Of a stretch of DNA of 64,000 nucleotides, positions 43,624 to 51,053 are shown piece after piece. The stretch lies in assembly GCA_002551355.1 (NCBI GenBank), contig NTHE01000028.1:1-64000 (forward strand), given 5' to 3'. Made by a program: the position numbers and the translations under genes. Below the pieces are notes generated by a model. It was not told the DNA's origin. It saw only the letters and a program-made list of their open reading frames with translations, and searched no databases. This stretch comes from Streptomyces sp. man185. GTDB lineage: Bacteria > Actinomycetota > Actinomycetes > Streptomycetales > Streptomycetaceae. Every line of letters begins with the position of its first letter. Positions within the stretch are counted from its first letter, which is position 1.

Positions 43624-44439
43624 TCAGGGCCGCCGGGCTCGCGCCGCCTCGATCCCGTCCAGCAGTACCCCGAGCCCCACCCGGAACGTCTCGCGGGCCT
43701 CCCGTTCCAGGTACGGCATCCCCTCGGCATCCTCCGGGCCCGCCCCCGGGTACGGCTCCACCGGCCCCTCCGCCTCCATCCGGCTCACGGCGGGGAAGCG
43801 CTCCGCGAAGTCGGGGACCAGCTCCAGCAGGACCGCCGAGCGCGCCGCCCACCACTCCTCGTCGGAACTCCCGGTCGCCGCCGCGGCCAGCCGCGCGTCC
43901 GCCACCGCCTGCGCCGAGCCCCGTAGATACGGGAACACGGTCCCCACCAGCCGCCGCAGCACCCCCGTCTCCAGGCCGGTCGCCCGCAACAGGGTGACCA
44001 GCGTGTCCAGGCCCGCGTACTCGTGCGGTCCCAGCACCGGCCGCGCCTGCGAGACCTGGAGCACCCAGGGGTGGCGGACGTAGAACTCCAGGACCTCCCC
44101 GGCCCAGGCGGTGAGCGCGGCCCGCCAGTCGTCCGACTCCGGGTACGCGGAGGGGAGTTCGGTGTGGACGGCGTCGTACATCAGGTCCAGCAGCTCGCTC
44201 TTGCCGGGGACGTAGGTGTAGAGCGCCATCGCTGTGCGACCCAGCCGCTCGCCGACCGCGCGCATCGACAGGGCCCCCATCCCCTTCTCGTCCGCGAGCG
44301 CCACGGCGGCCGCCACGATCGCGTCCACGCTCAGCCGGGGCTTGGGCCCCGGTCCGCCGCGGGCCGGTGGCGGAGCGTCCGCGCGCCACAGGAGGGGGAG
44401 GGAACGGCGGGGGTCGCCCTGCCCGGCGAAGACCACCAC
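43624..44439 (-). CDS. TetR-family transcriptional regulator
   Basis: A 271-residue regulator with HTH at about residues 35-85 (VDAIVAAAVALADEKG, then MRAVGERLGRTAMALYTYVPGKSELLDLMYD) and a TetR_C ligand domain. I place the start at GTG 44439: AAGGAG ends 6 nt before it, and both copies of the TTACGNCGTAA palindrome are then upstream. A start at ATG 44484 would put one operator inside the coding sequence. It is divergent from the siderophore-interacting protein gene. Confidence 0.85.
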   Translation of the reverse strand: MVVFAGQGDPRRSLPLLWRADAPPPARGGPGPKPRLSVDAIVAAAVALADEKGMGALSMRAVGERLGRTAMALYTYVPGKSELLDLMYDAVHTELPSAYPESDDWRAALTAWAGEVLEFYVRHPWVLQVSQARPVLGPHEYAGLDTLVTLLRATGLETGVLRRLVGTVFPYLRGSAQAVADARLAAAATGSSDEEWWAARSAVLLELVPDFAERFPAVSRMEAEGPVEPYPGAGPEDAEGMPYLEREARETFRVGLGVLLDGIEAARARRP

Positions 44440-44449
44440 TTGCGACTCC

Positions 44450-44494
44450 TTACGTCGTAAAGTAACGTCCGGCGGGTAATTCATTACGCCGTAA
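44450..44494. promoter_or_regulatory. Tandem TTACGNCGTAA operators of the TetR regulator
   Basis: TTACGTCGTAA at 44450-44460 and TTACGCCGTAA at 44484-44494 are two identical-consensus palindromes 34 bp apart, flanking the probable promoter between divergent genes. Confidence 0.75.
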
Positions 44495-44510
44495 GGTATC
44501 AGTGCACTCC

Positions 44511-44540
44511 GGCGGTCTTCAGTGGTCTTCAGTGGTTCTC
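44511..44540. repeat. Short direct repeats GGTCTTCAGT
   Basis: Three adjacent 10-bp units, the last diverged (GGTTCTCAGC), stand in the leader of the siderophore-interacting protein gene. They may be slippage products or a regulator site. Confidence 0.45.
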
Positions 44541-44563
44541 AGCGGGAGAGGGGTCGGGTCGCG

Positions 44564-45424
44564 ATGGGTCAGGCGCTGCCGGTCACGTACGTACGGGTCG
44601 TGGACGTCGAGCGGGTCACTCCCCGCACGGCCAGGATCGGCTTCACCGCCGACGAGCTGCCCGGGCTCCTGGAGGACCGCCCCGACCAGCAGCTGAAGCT
44701 CTGCCTGCCGCGCGCCGGGCAGGCCGCGCCCCGGCTGCCGGAGCGGGACGCCGACGATCCGTACGGCATGCGCTGGTACGAGGCCTACCTCGCGATCCCG
44801 GAGGCTGAGCGGCCCTGGATGCGCAGCTTCACCGTCCGCTCCTACGACCGCGAACGCAACGTGATGGCAGTGGACTTCGTGCTGCACGGAGGCGCGGGAG
44901 TCGGTGGAGGCCCCGCCGCCCGCTGGGGTGCGACGGCCCGGGCCGGCGACGTCCTCGGCATGATCGGCCCGTCGTCCCTCTACGCCCGCCCGCTGCCCGC
45001 CGCCCGGCGGATGCTCCTCGCCGGGGACGAGACCGCGCTCCCGGCCATCGCCACGCTGCTGGAGGCGCTGCCGGCCGGGACCGGGGCCGTGGTGTTCGCC
45101 GAGGTCGCGGACGCGGCGGAGGAGCGGGAGCTGCCGTCCGCCGCCGGAGGGGCCGAGGTCCGCTGGGTCCACCGTGACCGCGGCGGCTCGCTGGCGGCAG
45201 CCGTACGGGACGCCGGAGCGGACCTCGACGGGGTGGACGCGGCCTGGGTGGCGGGCGAGGCGTCCGCCGTCCGGGGGCTCCGCCGCCACCTGGTCGAGGA
45301 CCGCGAACTGCCCAGGTCGGCGGTGGAGTTCAGCGGCTACTGGCGGCGCGCCCTCACCCAGGACGACGCCCCCACGGAGGAGGACCTCGCCTGGGCGGCC
45401 GAGCGCGCGGCGGGCGCTTCGTAA
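44564..45424 (+). CDS. Siderophore-interacting protein (FAD-binding ferric reductase)
   Basis: A 286-residue flavoprotein of the SIP family, which releases iron from ferric siderophores by reduction with NAD(P)H. Visible motifs are RSFTVRSYD (FAD binding), the DVLGMIGPSSLY segment, LLAGDETALPAIATLLE (nucleotide-binding) and the C-terminal YWRRALTQDD. ATG 44564 follows GGGAGAGG. The neighbouring TetR with two operators is the probable regulator; no iron box is visible. It converges on the deacylase gene with a 7-bp gap. Confidence 0.9.
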   Translation: MGQALPVTYVRVVDVERVTPRTARIGFTADELPGLLEDRPDQQLKLCLPRAGQAAPRLPERDADDPYGMRWYEAYLAIPEAERPWMRSFTVRSYDRERNVMAVDFVLHGGAGVGGGPAARWGATARAGDVLGMIGPSSLYARPLPAARRMLLAGDETALPAIATLLEALPAGTGAVVFAEVADAAEERELPSAAGGAEVRWVHRDRGGSLAAAVRDAGADLDGVDAAWVAGEASAVRGLRRHLVEDRELPRSAVEFSGYWRRALTQDDAPTEEDLAWAAERAAGAS

Positions 45425-45431
45425 CAGGTCC

Positions 45432-47057
45432 TCAGGCCGCGGTCGCCCCCGCTCCCCGGACCGTCCGCCCCGCCAGCACCGTCGTCCGCTTGCCGTCCTC
45501 GATGACGAAGCGGCCGTCGATCAGGACATGCGGGATGCCCACCGGGAGCGTGCGCGGCTCCTCGAACGTGGAGCCCGCCGCCACCGAATCCGGGTCGAAC
45601 AGCACCAGGTCCGCGCGGTAGCCCTCGCGTACCAGGCCCCGGTCCGCGAGCCGCAGCCGGGCGGCCGGGCGGGAGGTCAGATGGGCGACGCACTCCTCCA
45701 TCGAGAGGATGCCCAACTCCCGTGCGTACCTGCCGAGATACTGCGGGAACGTGCCGTACGCCCGAGGGTGCGGCTTGTCACCCTGGAGGATGCCGTCACT
45801 GCCGCCGGTGTGCACCGGGTGGCGCATGATCTGCCGGACGTTCTCCTCGTGCCCCACGTGCTGGAGGATCGTCGTCCCGAGCCGGTCCTCGGTGAGCAGC
45901 CGCCGCGCGGTCACCCAGGGCTCCTCGCCCCGCAGTGCCGCCGACTCCGCCACCGTACGGCCCACGTACTCGGTGAGGTGGGGCGCGCTGACGCCGGAGA
46001 TCTCGATGGTGTCCCACTCGATCGGCACCCCGTGGCAGCCGTCCGAGCCCAGCACCTCCAGGTGGTGCCGGATCTTCTCCGCGCTCGAAGGATCCGCGAG
46101 CCGGGTGAGGACCGACTCCGGCCCGCCCTCGCCCACCCAACTCGGCAGCATCGCCACCAGCGTGGTGCAGCCGGGGGTGTACGGGTAGGTGTCGAGCGAG
46201 ATGTCGGCCCCGGCGGCGAGTGCGCCGTCGAGGAGGGCCAGCAGGTCGGGGGCCCTGCCCTCGTTCACGCCGAAGTTCATGGTGGCGTGGGCGAGATGGA
46301 GGGCGCAGCCGGCGTTGTGGGTCAGCTGCACCATCTCCTCGTACGCCTCCAGGGCGCCCGCGCCGTAACTGCGGTGGTGCGGGCAGTAGTAGCCGTCGTG
46401 GCGGGCCACCACCCGGCACAGCTCGGTGAGTTCGGCGTCATTCGCGTACATCCCGGGGGTGTAGGTCAGCCCGGACGACATGCCGACCGCGCCTTCCCGC
46501 ATGCCCTGGTCCACCAGCTCCTTCATCCGGGCCAGTTCGGCGTCGGTGGCGGGGCGGTCGTCCCAGCCCACCGCGTACATCCGGACCGTTCCCTGCGGGA
46601 TGAGGTAGGCGGCGTTGACGGCGATGCCCTGACCGCCGAAGTTGCGGTCCAGGCGGTCCAGATAACCGCCGACCGTGCGCCAGTCGAAGTCGATGTCGGA
46701 GCCGTCGCCGTTCCAGCCAGTGATGGAGCGCCGGACCTCGGCCAGCGTCCGGTCGTCGACCGGGGCGTACGACAGCCCGTCCTGGCCCAGCACTTCGAGG
46801 GTGACGCCCTGCGCCGCCTTCGCGCTGTGGTCCGGGTCGCGCAGCAGCGCCAGATCGCTGTGGGCGTGCATGTCGATGAAGCCGGGGGCGAGCGCGAGGC
46901 CGTCCGCGTCCACGGTCCGGGTGGCGGTGGGGCGGGGGCCGGGGGAGCCCTCGGGGTGGATCTCGGCTATGCGGCCGCCTTCGAGGGCCACATCGGCGCG
47001 GTAGGAGGGCTCGCCGGTGCCGTCGACGACGAGCGCGTCACGCAGGACCAGGTCCAT
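45432..47057 (-). CDS. N-acyl-D-amino-acid deacylase (D-aminoacylase)
   Basis: An amidohydrolase that releases D-amino acids from N-acyl derivatives. The 541-residue product has the usual length. Metal ligands are in FIDMHAHSDLAL (His64, His66), followed by the Cys/His-type second site, HHRSYGAGALEAYEEM and the late HTGGSDGIL with the catalytic Asp. AAGGTG precedes ATG 47057. It ends the minus-strand arm of the D-amino-acid locus, 37 bp after the PLP deaminase, so both are probably one transcript. Confidence 0.92.
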   Translation of the reverse strand: MDLVLRDALVVDGTGEPSYRADVALEGGRIAEIHPEGSPGPRPTATRTVDADGLALAPGFIDMHAHSDLALLRDPDHSAKAAQGVTLEVLGQDGLSYAPVDDRTLAEVRRSITGWNGDGSDIDFDWRTVGGYLDRLDRNFGGQGIAVNAAYLIPQGTVRMYAVGWDDRPATDAELARMKELVDQGMREGAVGMSSGLTYTPGMYANDAELTELCRVVARHDGYYCPHHRSYGAGALEAYEEMVQLTHNAGCALHLAHATMNFGVNEGRAPDLLALLDGALAAGADISLDTYPYTPGCTTLVAMLPSWVGEGGPESVLTRLADPSSAEKIRHHLEVLGSDGCHGVPIEWDTIEISGVSAPHLTEYVGRTVAESAALRGEEPWVTARRLLTEDRLGTTILQHVGHEENVRQIMRHPVHTGGSDGILQGDKPHPRAYGTFPQYLGRYARELGILSMEECVAHLTSRPAARLRLADRGLVREGYRADLVLFDPDSVAAGSTFEEPRTLPVGIPHVLIDGRFVIEDGKRTTVLAGRTVRGAGATAA

Positions 47058-47094
47058 GGGTCACCTTTCAGGGGAAGCGGTACGGCTCGGCGGC

Positions 47095-48432
47095 TCAGAA
47101 GAACGTGCGGATGTAGTCGGTGACCGTGCCGTCCGCCGTGACCAGCGGGATCAGCTGCCACTTGTCGAAGCTGGTGCAGGGGTGCGAGAGACCCATGCCG
47201 ACCCAGTCGCCCACCTCCAGCCCGGCCCCTTCCTCCGTGCGCACCCAGGTGTGCTGGTCGGAGAGGCCGGTGACCGTGACCCCGGTGGCGGGCCGCACCG
47301 AGCCGTCCCGGCCGGAGCGGACCACCTGCGCCTCGGGCAGGTCGAGGTCGTACGCCGCGTCCCGCTTGCCCGCGTTCAGGAACGCCTGCTCGCCGGAGGG
47401 GCGGGAGACGACCTGCGCCCAGAGCCGGAAGGCGGGCTCCAGCGCACCCTCCTCGGGGACGCGGTTGAACGGGGTGAGGTGCTTGTAGTGCCCGTCGTCG
47501 TGCGAGACGTATGCGCCGGAGCGCAGCAACTTGAGTACGGGCAGGCTCAGTTCGGGCATCTCGGCGAAGACGTCGGCGACCGCGTCGAACCAGGCGCTGC
47601 CGCCCGCGCTGATCACGATCTCCTCGGCCGCGGCGAACCTCTTCTCGCCGTCGAGGGAGGCCGCGAGTCCGACGAGCCGCCGCAGCCACGCCCGTACCCG
47701 CTCGGGGTCGGCGTCCGGCACCTCGCCCTCGTACCCGGCGACGCCCACCAGGCGCAGCGACCCGGCCGCCGCCACCGCGTCGGCCACCGCCGCGCAGTCG
47801 GCGTCCGTGCGGGCTCCGGTGCGCGCGCCCTCGCCCGCGCCCAGCTCCACGACCACGTCGACCGGACGGGTGGCGCCCGCAGCGCCGAGGGCCTCATCCA
47901 TGAGCTCGACGCCGCGCACGGAGTCGACGTAACAGACGAAGCGGAACGACGGGTCGGCCGTCATCTCGCCGGCCAGCCAGCCGAGGGCGACCGCGTCGAC
48001 CAGCTCGTTGGCGAGGAAGATCCGCCCGATGCCGTACGCCCGGTAGACCCGCGCCTGGTGCGGCACGGCGGCCGTGATGCCCCACGCGCCGCGCTTCAGC
48101 TGGTCGACGAAGAGCTGCGGGGACATGGACGTCTTGCCGTGCGGGGCGAACGCCAGGCCGTGGCGCTCGGCGTACGTCTCCAGGAGGTCGAGGTTGTGCG
48201 CCACCGACTCGGCGGAGAGCGCGAGGACGGGGGTGGTGAATCCGCCGGTGAAGAGGTTGCGGCGCTCGGCGGCGAGGTGTCCGACGGTCAGGCCCTCCGC
48301 GTCCGGCGGCAGGGCCTTGAAGCGGTGGTCGACGCGTTCGTCGGCGAGGCCGGACGCCAGGGACGCGGGGGAGACGCCGGGGGCGGAAGGGGCGGGGACG
48401 GGCGTGTGGCCGGTGGGGCGTTCGGCTGCCAA
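47095..48432 (-). CDS. PLP-dependent amino acid deaminase, DSD1/D-threonine aldolase type
   Basis: A 445-residue enzyme of the alanine-racemase-fold D-serine dehydratase/D-threonine aldolase group. PLP Lys100 lies in FAPHGKTSMSP; the zinc-site His-Cys pair is in LSHPCTSFDKW. It should deaminate or cleave a D-hydroxy amino acid, yielding a 2-oxoacid via an enamine that RidA would hydrolyse. I start it at TTG 48432, with GAGGAG upstream; ATG 48474 would place the intergenic operator inside the gene. It is followed by the deacylase, which would supply the substrate. Confidence 0.85.
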   Translation of the reverse strand: MAAERPTGHTPVPAPSAPGVSPASLASGLADERVDHRFKALPPDAEGLTVGHLAAERRNLFTGGFTTPVLALSAESVAHNLDLLETYAERHGLAFAPHGKTSMSPQLFVDQLKRGAWGITAAVPHQARVYRAYGIGRIFLANELVDAVALGWLAGEMTADPSFRFVCYVDSVRGVELMDEALGAAGATRPVDVVVELGAGEGARTGARTDADCAAVADAVAAAGSLRLVGVAGYEGEVPDADPERVRAWLRRLVGLAASLDGEKRFAAAEEIVISAGGSAWFDAVADVFAEMPELSLPVLKLLRSGAYVSHDDGHYKHLTPFNRVPEEGALEPAFRLWAQVVSRPSGEQAFLNAGKRDAAYDLDLPEAQVVRSGRDGSVRPATGVTVTGLSDQHTWVRTEEGAGLEVGDWVGMGLSHPCTSFDKWQLIPLVTADGTVTDYIRTFF

Positions 48433-48451
48433 GGGGAGCTCCTCGAAGTTC

Positions 48452-48468
48452 GTTGCAACATATGCAAC
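48452..48468. promoter_or_regulatory. IclR-like operator between the divergent D-amino-acid arms
   Basis: GTTGCA (48452-48457) and TGCAAC (48463-48468) with a 5-bp spacer, followed by a weaker copy around 48474-48490 (TTGCG, then CTCAA). It lies between the deaminase and kinase genes. AT-rich TTGCA-type half-sites are typical of IclR-family operators. Confidence 0.65.
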
Positions 48469-48565
48469 ACCCATTGCGTATATCGCTCAACGCTGTCTAA
48501 CATCCGAGCCGATGCCCGGTCAATGGTGACCACCGGCCCGCACGCCGATCAGCGAGGAGCCCTCA

Positions 48566-49717
48566 GTGCCCGGACCCGCAGCAGGGACGGCCCACGCCGC
48601 CACGACCACCGACGTCGTCTGTCTCGGTGAGTCCATGGTGACGTTCCTGCCCTCGCAGCCCGGCCGCCTCGCCGACGTGCCCTCCTTCGGGCGCGGGATC
48701 GGGGGAGCCGAGTCCAACGTGGCCTGCGCGCTCGCCGCCGCCGGGCACCGGGCGGCCTGGGTCGGCCGGGTCGGCGCGGACGGCTTCGGCGACCACCTCG
48801 TCGAGACGATCGCTTCGTACGGGGTCGACACGTCGGCCGTGCGCCGCGACCCGGTCCGCCCGACCGGCATCTACTTCCGTACGGCCACGGACCGGGGGAC
48901 CGAAACGCACGAGGTCGCCTACTACCGGGCGGGGTCGGCGGCGTCCGCGATGTCGCCGGCGAACGTGCCGTACGAGGAGCTGTTCGCGGGGCGCATCCTG
49001 CATCTGTCCGGAATCACGGCGGCGCTGTCGGCCGACTGCCTGGAGCTGCTGCGGGAGCTGACGGCTGCGCGGCCGGGGCGCCCGATGGTGTCCTTCGACG
49101 TGAACCACCGGCCGCATCTGTGGCGGGGCGGCGACGCTTCTGTGCTGCTGGAGCTGGCCCGCCGCGCCGACCTGGTGTTCGTCGGGGAGGACGAGGCGGA
49201 GGAGGCGTGGGGGATCGCGGGCCCGGAGGCGATCCGGGCTGCGCTGCCGGAGCCGTCCGTGGTGGTCGTGAAGCAGGGGAGTGCGGGCGCGACGGTGTTC
49301 GCCTCGGAACTCCGCCCCGGACCCCGTTCCTCGCACGCCGGAGGGGCTGAGAGTGCCGCCGGAGCCCGCTCCCCAAACGCCGGAGGGGCTGAGAGCGCCG
49401 GGGCTGGAAGCGGTGACACCGTCACCCACGTCCCCGCGCTCCGGGTCGACGTCGTCGCCGCCGTCGGAGCGGGCGACGCGTTCGCCGCCGGGTTCCTCTC
49501 CGCCACCCTGCGCGGGCTGCCCGTCCGCGACCGGGTCCGGCACGGGCATCTCATGGCCGCCGCCGTCCTCACCGTCCCCGGCGACCTCACCGAACCGCCC
49601 GCCCGTGAGCACGCCGACCGCCTCGTCGCCCTCGGCGACGACGCCTGGGGCACACTTCGTCTCGGCCCCGGCTGGACCGCAGCCGACCGGGCCCCCGAGG
49701 AGGTACGCACACCATGA
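48566..49717 (+). CDS. PfkB-family sugar kinase, 2-keto-3-deoxygluconate kinase-like
   Basis: A 383-residue ribokinase-fold kinase. The substrate motif is GRGIGGAESNVACALA near residue 45, and the C-terminal signature is AAVGAGDAFAAGFL with catalytic Asp304. GTG 48566 follows GAGGAG. Between residues about 250 and 285 it carries an extra Gly/Ala/Ser-rich loop encoded by two in-frame copies of a Streptomyces interspersed repeat, making it longer than the usual 310-330 residues. The IclR gene overlaps its stop (ATGA). A KDG-type substrate is inferred from overall similarity only. Confidence 0.85.
   Translation: MPGPAAGTAHAATTTDVVCLGESMVTFLPSQPGRLADVPSFGRGIGGAESNVACALAAAGHRAAWVGRVGADGFGDHLVETIASYGVDTSAVRRDPVRPTGIYFRTATDRGTETHEVAYYRAGSAASAMSPANVPYEELFAGRILHLSGITAALSADCLELLRELTAARPGRPMVSFDVNHRPHLWRGGDASVLLELARRADLVFVGEDEAEEAWGIAGPEAIRAALPEPSVVVVKQGSAGATVFASELRPGPRSSHAGGAESAAGARSPNAGGAESAGAGSGDTVTHVPALRVDVVAAVGAGDAFAAGFLSATLRGLPVRDRVRHGHLMAAAVLTVPGDLTEPPAREHADRLVALGDDAWGTLRLGPGWTAADRAPEEVRTP
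49331..49392 (+). repeat. Two in-frame copies of an interspersed CGCCGGAGGGGCTGA repeat
   Basis: Units at 49331-49350 and 49373-49392 share ACGCCGGAGGGGCTGA, with a 42-bp period. Elements with this core are very abundant between genes in Streptomyces genomes (recalled, not searched). Here they lie inside the kinase coding sequence without breaking the frame. Confidence 0.75.
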
Positions 49718-50472
49718 GCCAGACCGTCGACCGGGCACTGAGCATCCTGCCGCTGCTCGCCCAGGGACCCGCCGACCTCGGCCAGGTCGCCGAGCGGCTC
49801 GGCGTCCACAAGTCCACGGCGCTGCGCCTGCTGCGTACGCTCCACGAGCACGGCCTCGTCTACCGCCAGGAGGACCAGCGCTACCGCCTCGGCGCCCGCC
49901 TCTTCGCGCTCGCTCAGGAAGCCGTCGAGAACCTCGACGTCCGCGAGATCGCCCACTCCCACCTGGTCGCCCTGAACGACAGGTGCGGGCACACCGTCCA
50001 CCTCGCCGTGTACGAGGAGCAGGAAGTCCTCTACATCGACAAGGTCGAGAGCCGCTACCCGGTCCGGATGTACTCCCGGATCGGCAAGCCCGTCGCGATC
50101 ACCGTCGCGGCCGTCGCCAAGCTGCTGCTGGCCGACCTCACCGAGCCCGAGCGGCGCGTCATCGCCGAGAAGCTCGACTACCCCATGTACACGTCCCGTT
50201 CGACGCCCAACGCGGCCGCCTTCCTCAAGGAGCTGGCCGTCGTGCGCGAACAGGGATGGGCCACCGACCTCGGTGGCCACGAGGAGTCCATCAACTGCAT
50301 CGGCGCCCCCATCCGCGGCGCGGACGGGCGGGTCGTCGCGGCCATGTCGGTGTCCGCACCCAACGTGGTCGTCACGGCCGAGGAACTCCTCACCCTGCTC
50401 CCGCTGGTCCGGCGCACCGCCGAGACCATCAGCCGGGAGTACTCCGGCACCACCCAACCCAAGAAAGTCTGA
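49714..50472 (+). CDS. IclR-family transcriptional regulator
   Basis: A 252-residue regulator with N-terminal winged helix (VDRALSILPLLAQGPADLGQ, then HKSTALRLLRTLHEHGLVYR) and the C-terminal IclR effector domain (YSRIGKPVAITVAAVAKLLLA, then GCIGAPIRGADGRVVAAMSVS). Its ATG overlaps the kinase stop, and RidA follows 6 bp later, so kinase, regulator and RidA form one operon. It probably acts at the palindrome between the divergent arms, using a pathway intermediate as effector. Confidence 0.92.
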   Translation: MSQTVDRALSILPLLAQGPADLGQVAERLGVHKSTALRLLRTLHEHGLVYRQEDQRYRLGARLFALAQEAVENLDVREIAHSHLVALNDRCGHTVHLAVYEEQEVLYIDKVESRYPVRMYSRIGKPVAITVAAVAKLLLADLTEPERRVIAEKLDYPMYTSRSTPNAAAFLKELAVVREQGWATDLGGHEESINCIGAPIRGADGRVVAAMSVSAPNVVVTAEELLTLLPLVRRTAETISREYSGTTQPKKV

Positions 50473-50478
50473 TCAGCC

Positions 50479-50889
50479 ATGACCGAGAAGACCGCCCTCA
50501 CCCCCTCCACCCACACCACGCCGCCCGCGAAGTTCTCGCACGGCGTGAAGAAGGGGAACATCCTCCAGGTCGCCGGCCAGGTCGGCTTCCTCCCCGCCGT
50601 GGAGGGCCAGGCCCCCACCCCGGCCGGACCCACCCTGCGCGAGCAGACCCTCCAGACCTTCGCCAACGTCAAGGCGATCCTGGAGGAGGGCGGCGCGAGC
50701 TGGGACGACGTGATGATGATGCGCGTCTACCTCACGGACGTGGACCACTTCGCGGAGATGAACGAGATCTACAACACCTACTTCGCCGAGCAGAACCTCA
50801 AGGAGGCCCCCTCGGCCCGCACCACGGTCTACGTCGGCCTGCCCAAGGGCCTGCTGATCGAGATCGACGCGCTCGCGGTGCTCAGCTGA
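50479..50889 (+). CDS. ridA: RidA family reactive intermediate deaminase
   Basis: A 136-residue trimeric protein of the RidA/YjgF family, which hydrolyses the reactive enamines and imines left by PLP dehydratases. Motifs are GNILQVAGQVGFLP, ANVKAILEEGGASWDDV and ARTTVYVGLPKGLLIEIDA with the conserved Arg. It starts 6 bp after the IclR stop. Its presence beside a PLP deaminase is functionally coherent: it would protect cells from 2-aminoacrylate or 2-aminocrotonate. Confidence 0.94.
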   Translation: MTEKTALTPSTHTTPPAKFSHGVKKGNILQVAGQVGFLPAVEGQAPTPAGPTLREQTLQTFANVKAILEEGGASWDDVMMMRVYLTDVDHFAEMNEIYNTYFAEQNLKEAPSARTTVYVGLPKGLLIEIDALAVLS

Positions 50890-50981
50890 CCCGTTCCGGC
50901 CCGCCGACCGTTCCCTCCCCCCGAACGCCGCGCCCCACGGATCGCTTTGCCCCACCCGCGTAACCCCTCCCGCACGCCGTA

Positions 50982-51017
50982 CGGCACGGCGCCCCGCCTC
51001 CCGGGGGCGCCGTGCCG
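50982..51017 (+). terminator. Hairpin between ridA and the GntP permease gene
   Basis: A perfect 14-bp stem (50982-50995 with 51004-51017) and an 8-nt loop, about 90 nt after the ridA stop. It may terminate or attenuate transcription into the permease gene. Confidence 0.8.
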
Positions 51018-51053
51018 CGCTCCCCCCTGCCCTCCAGCACCATCGGAGTCCCC

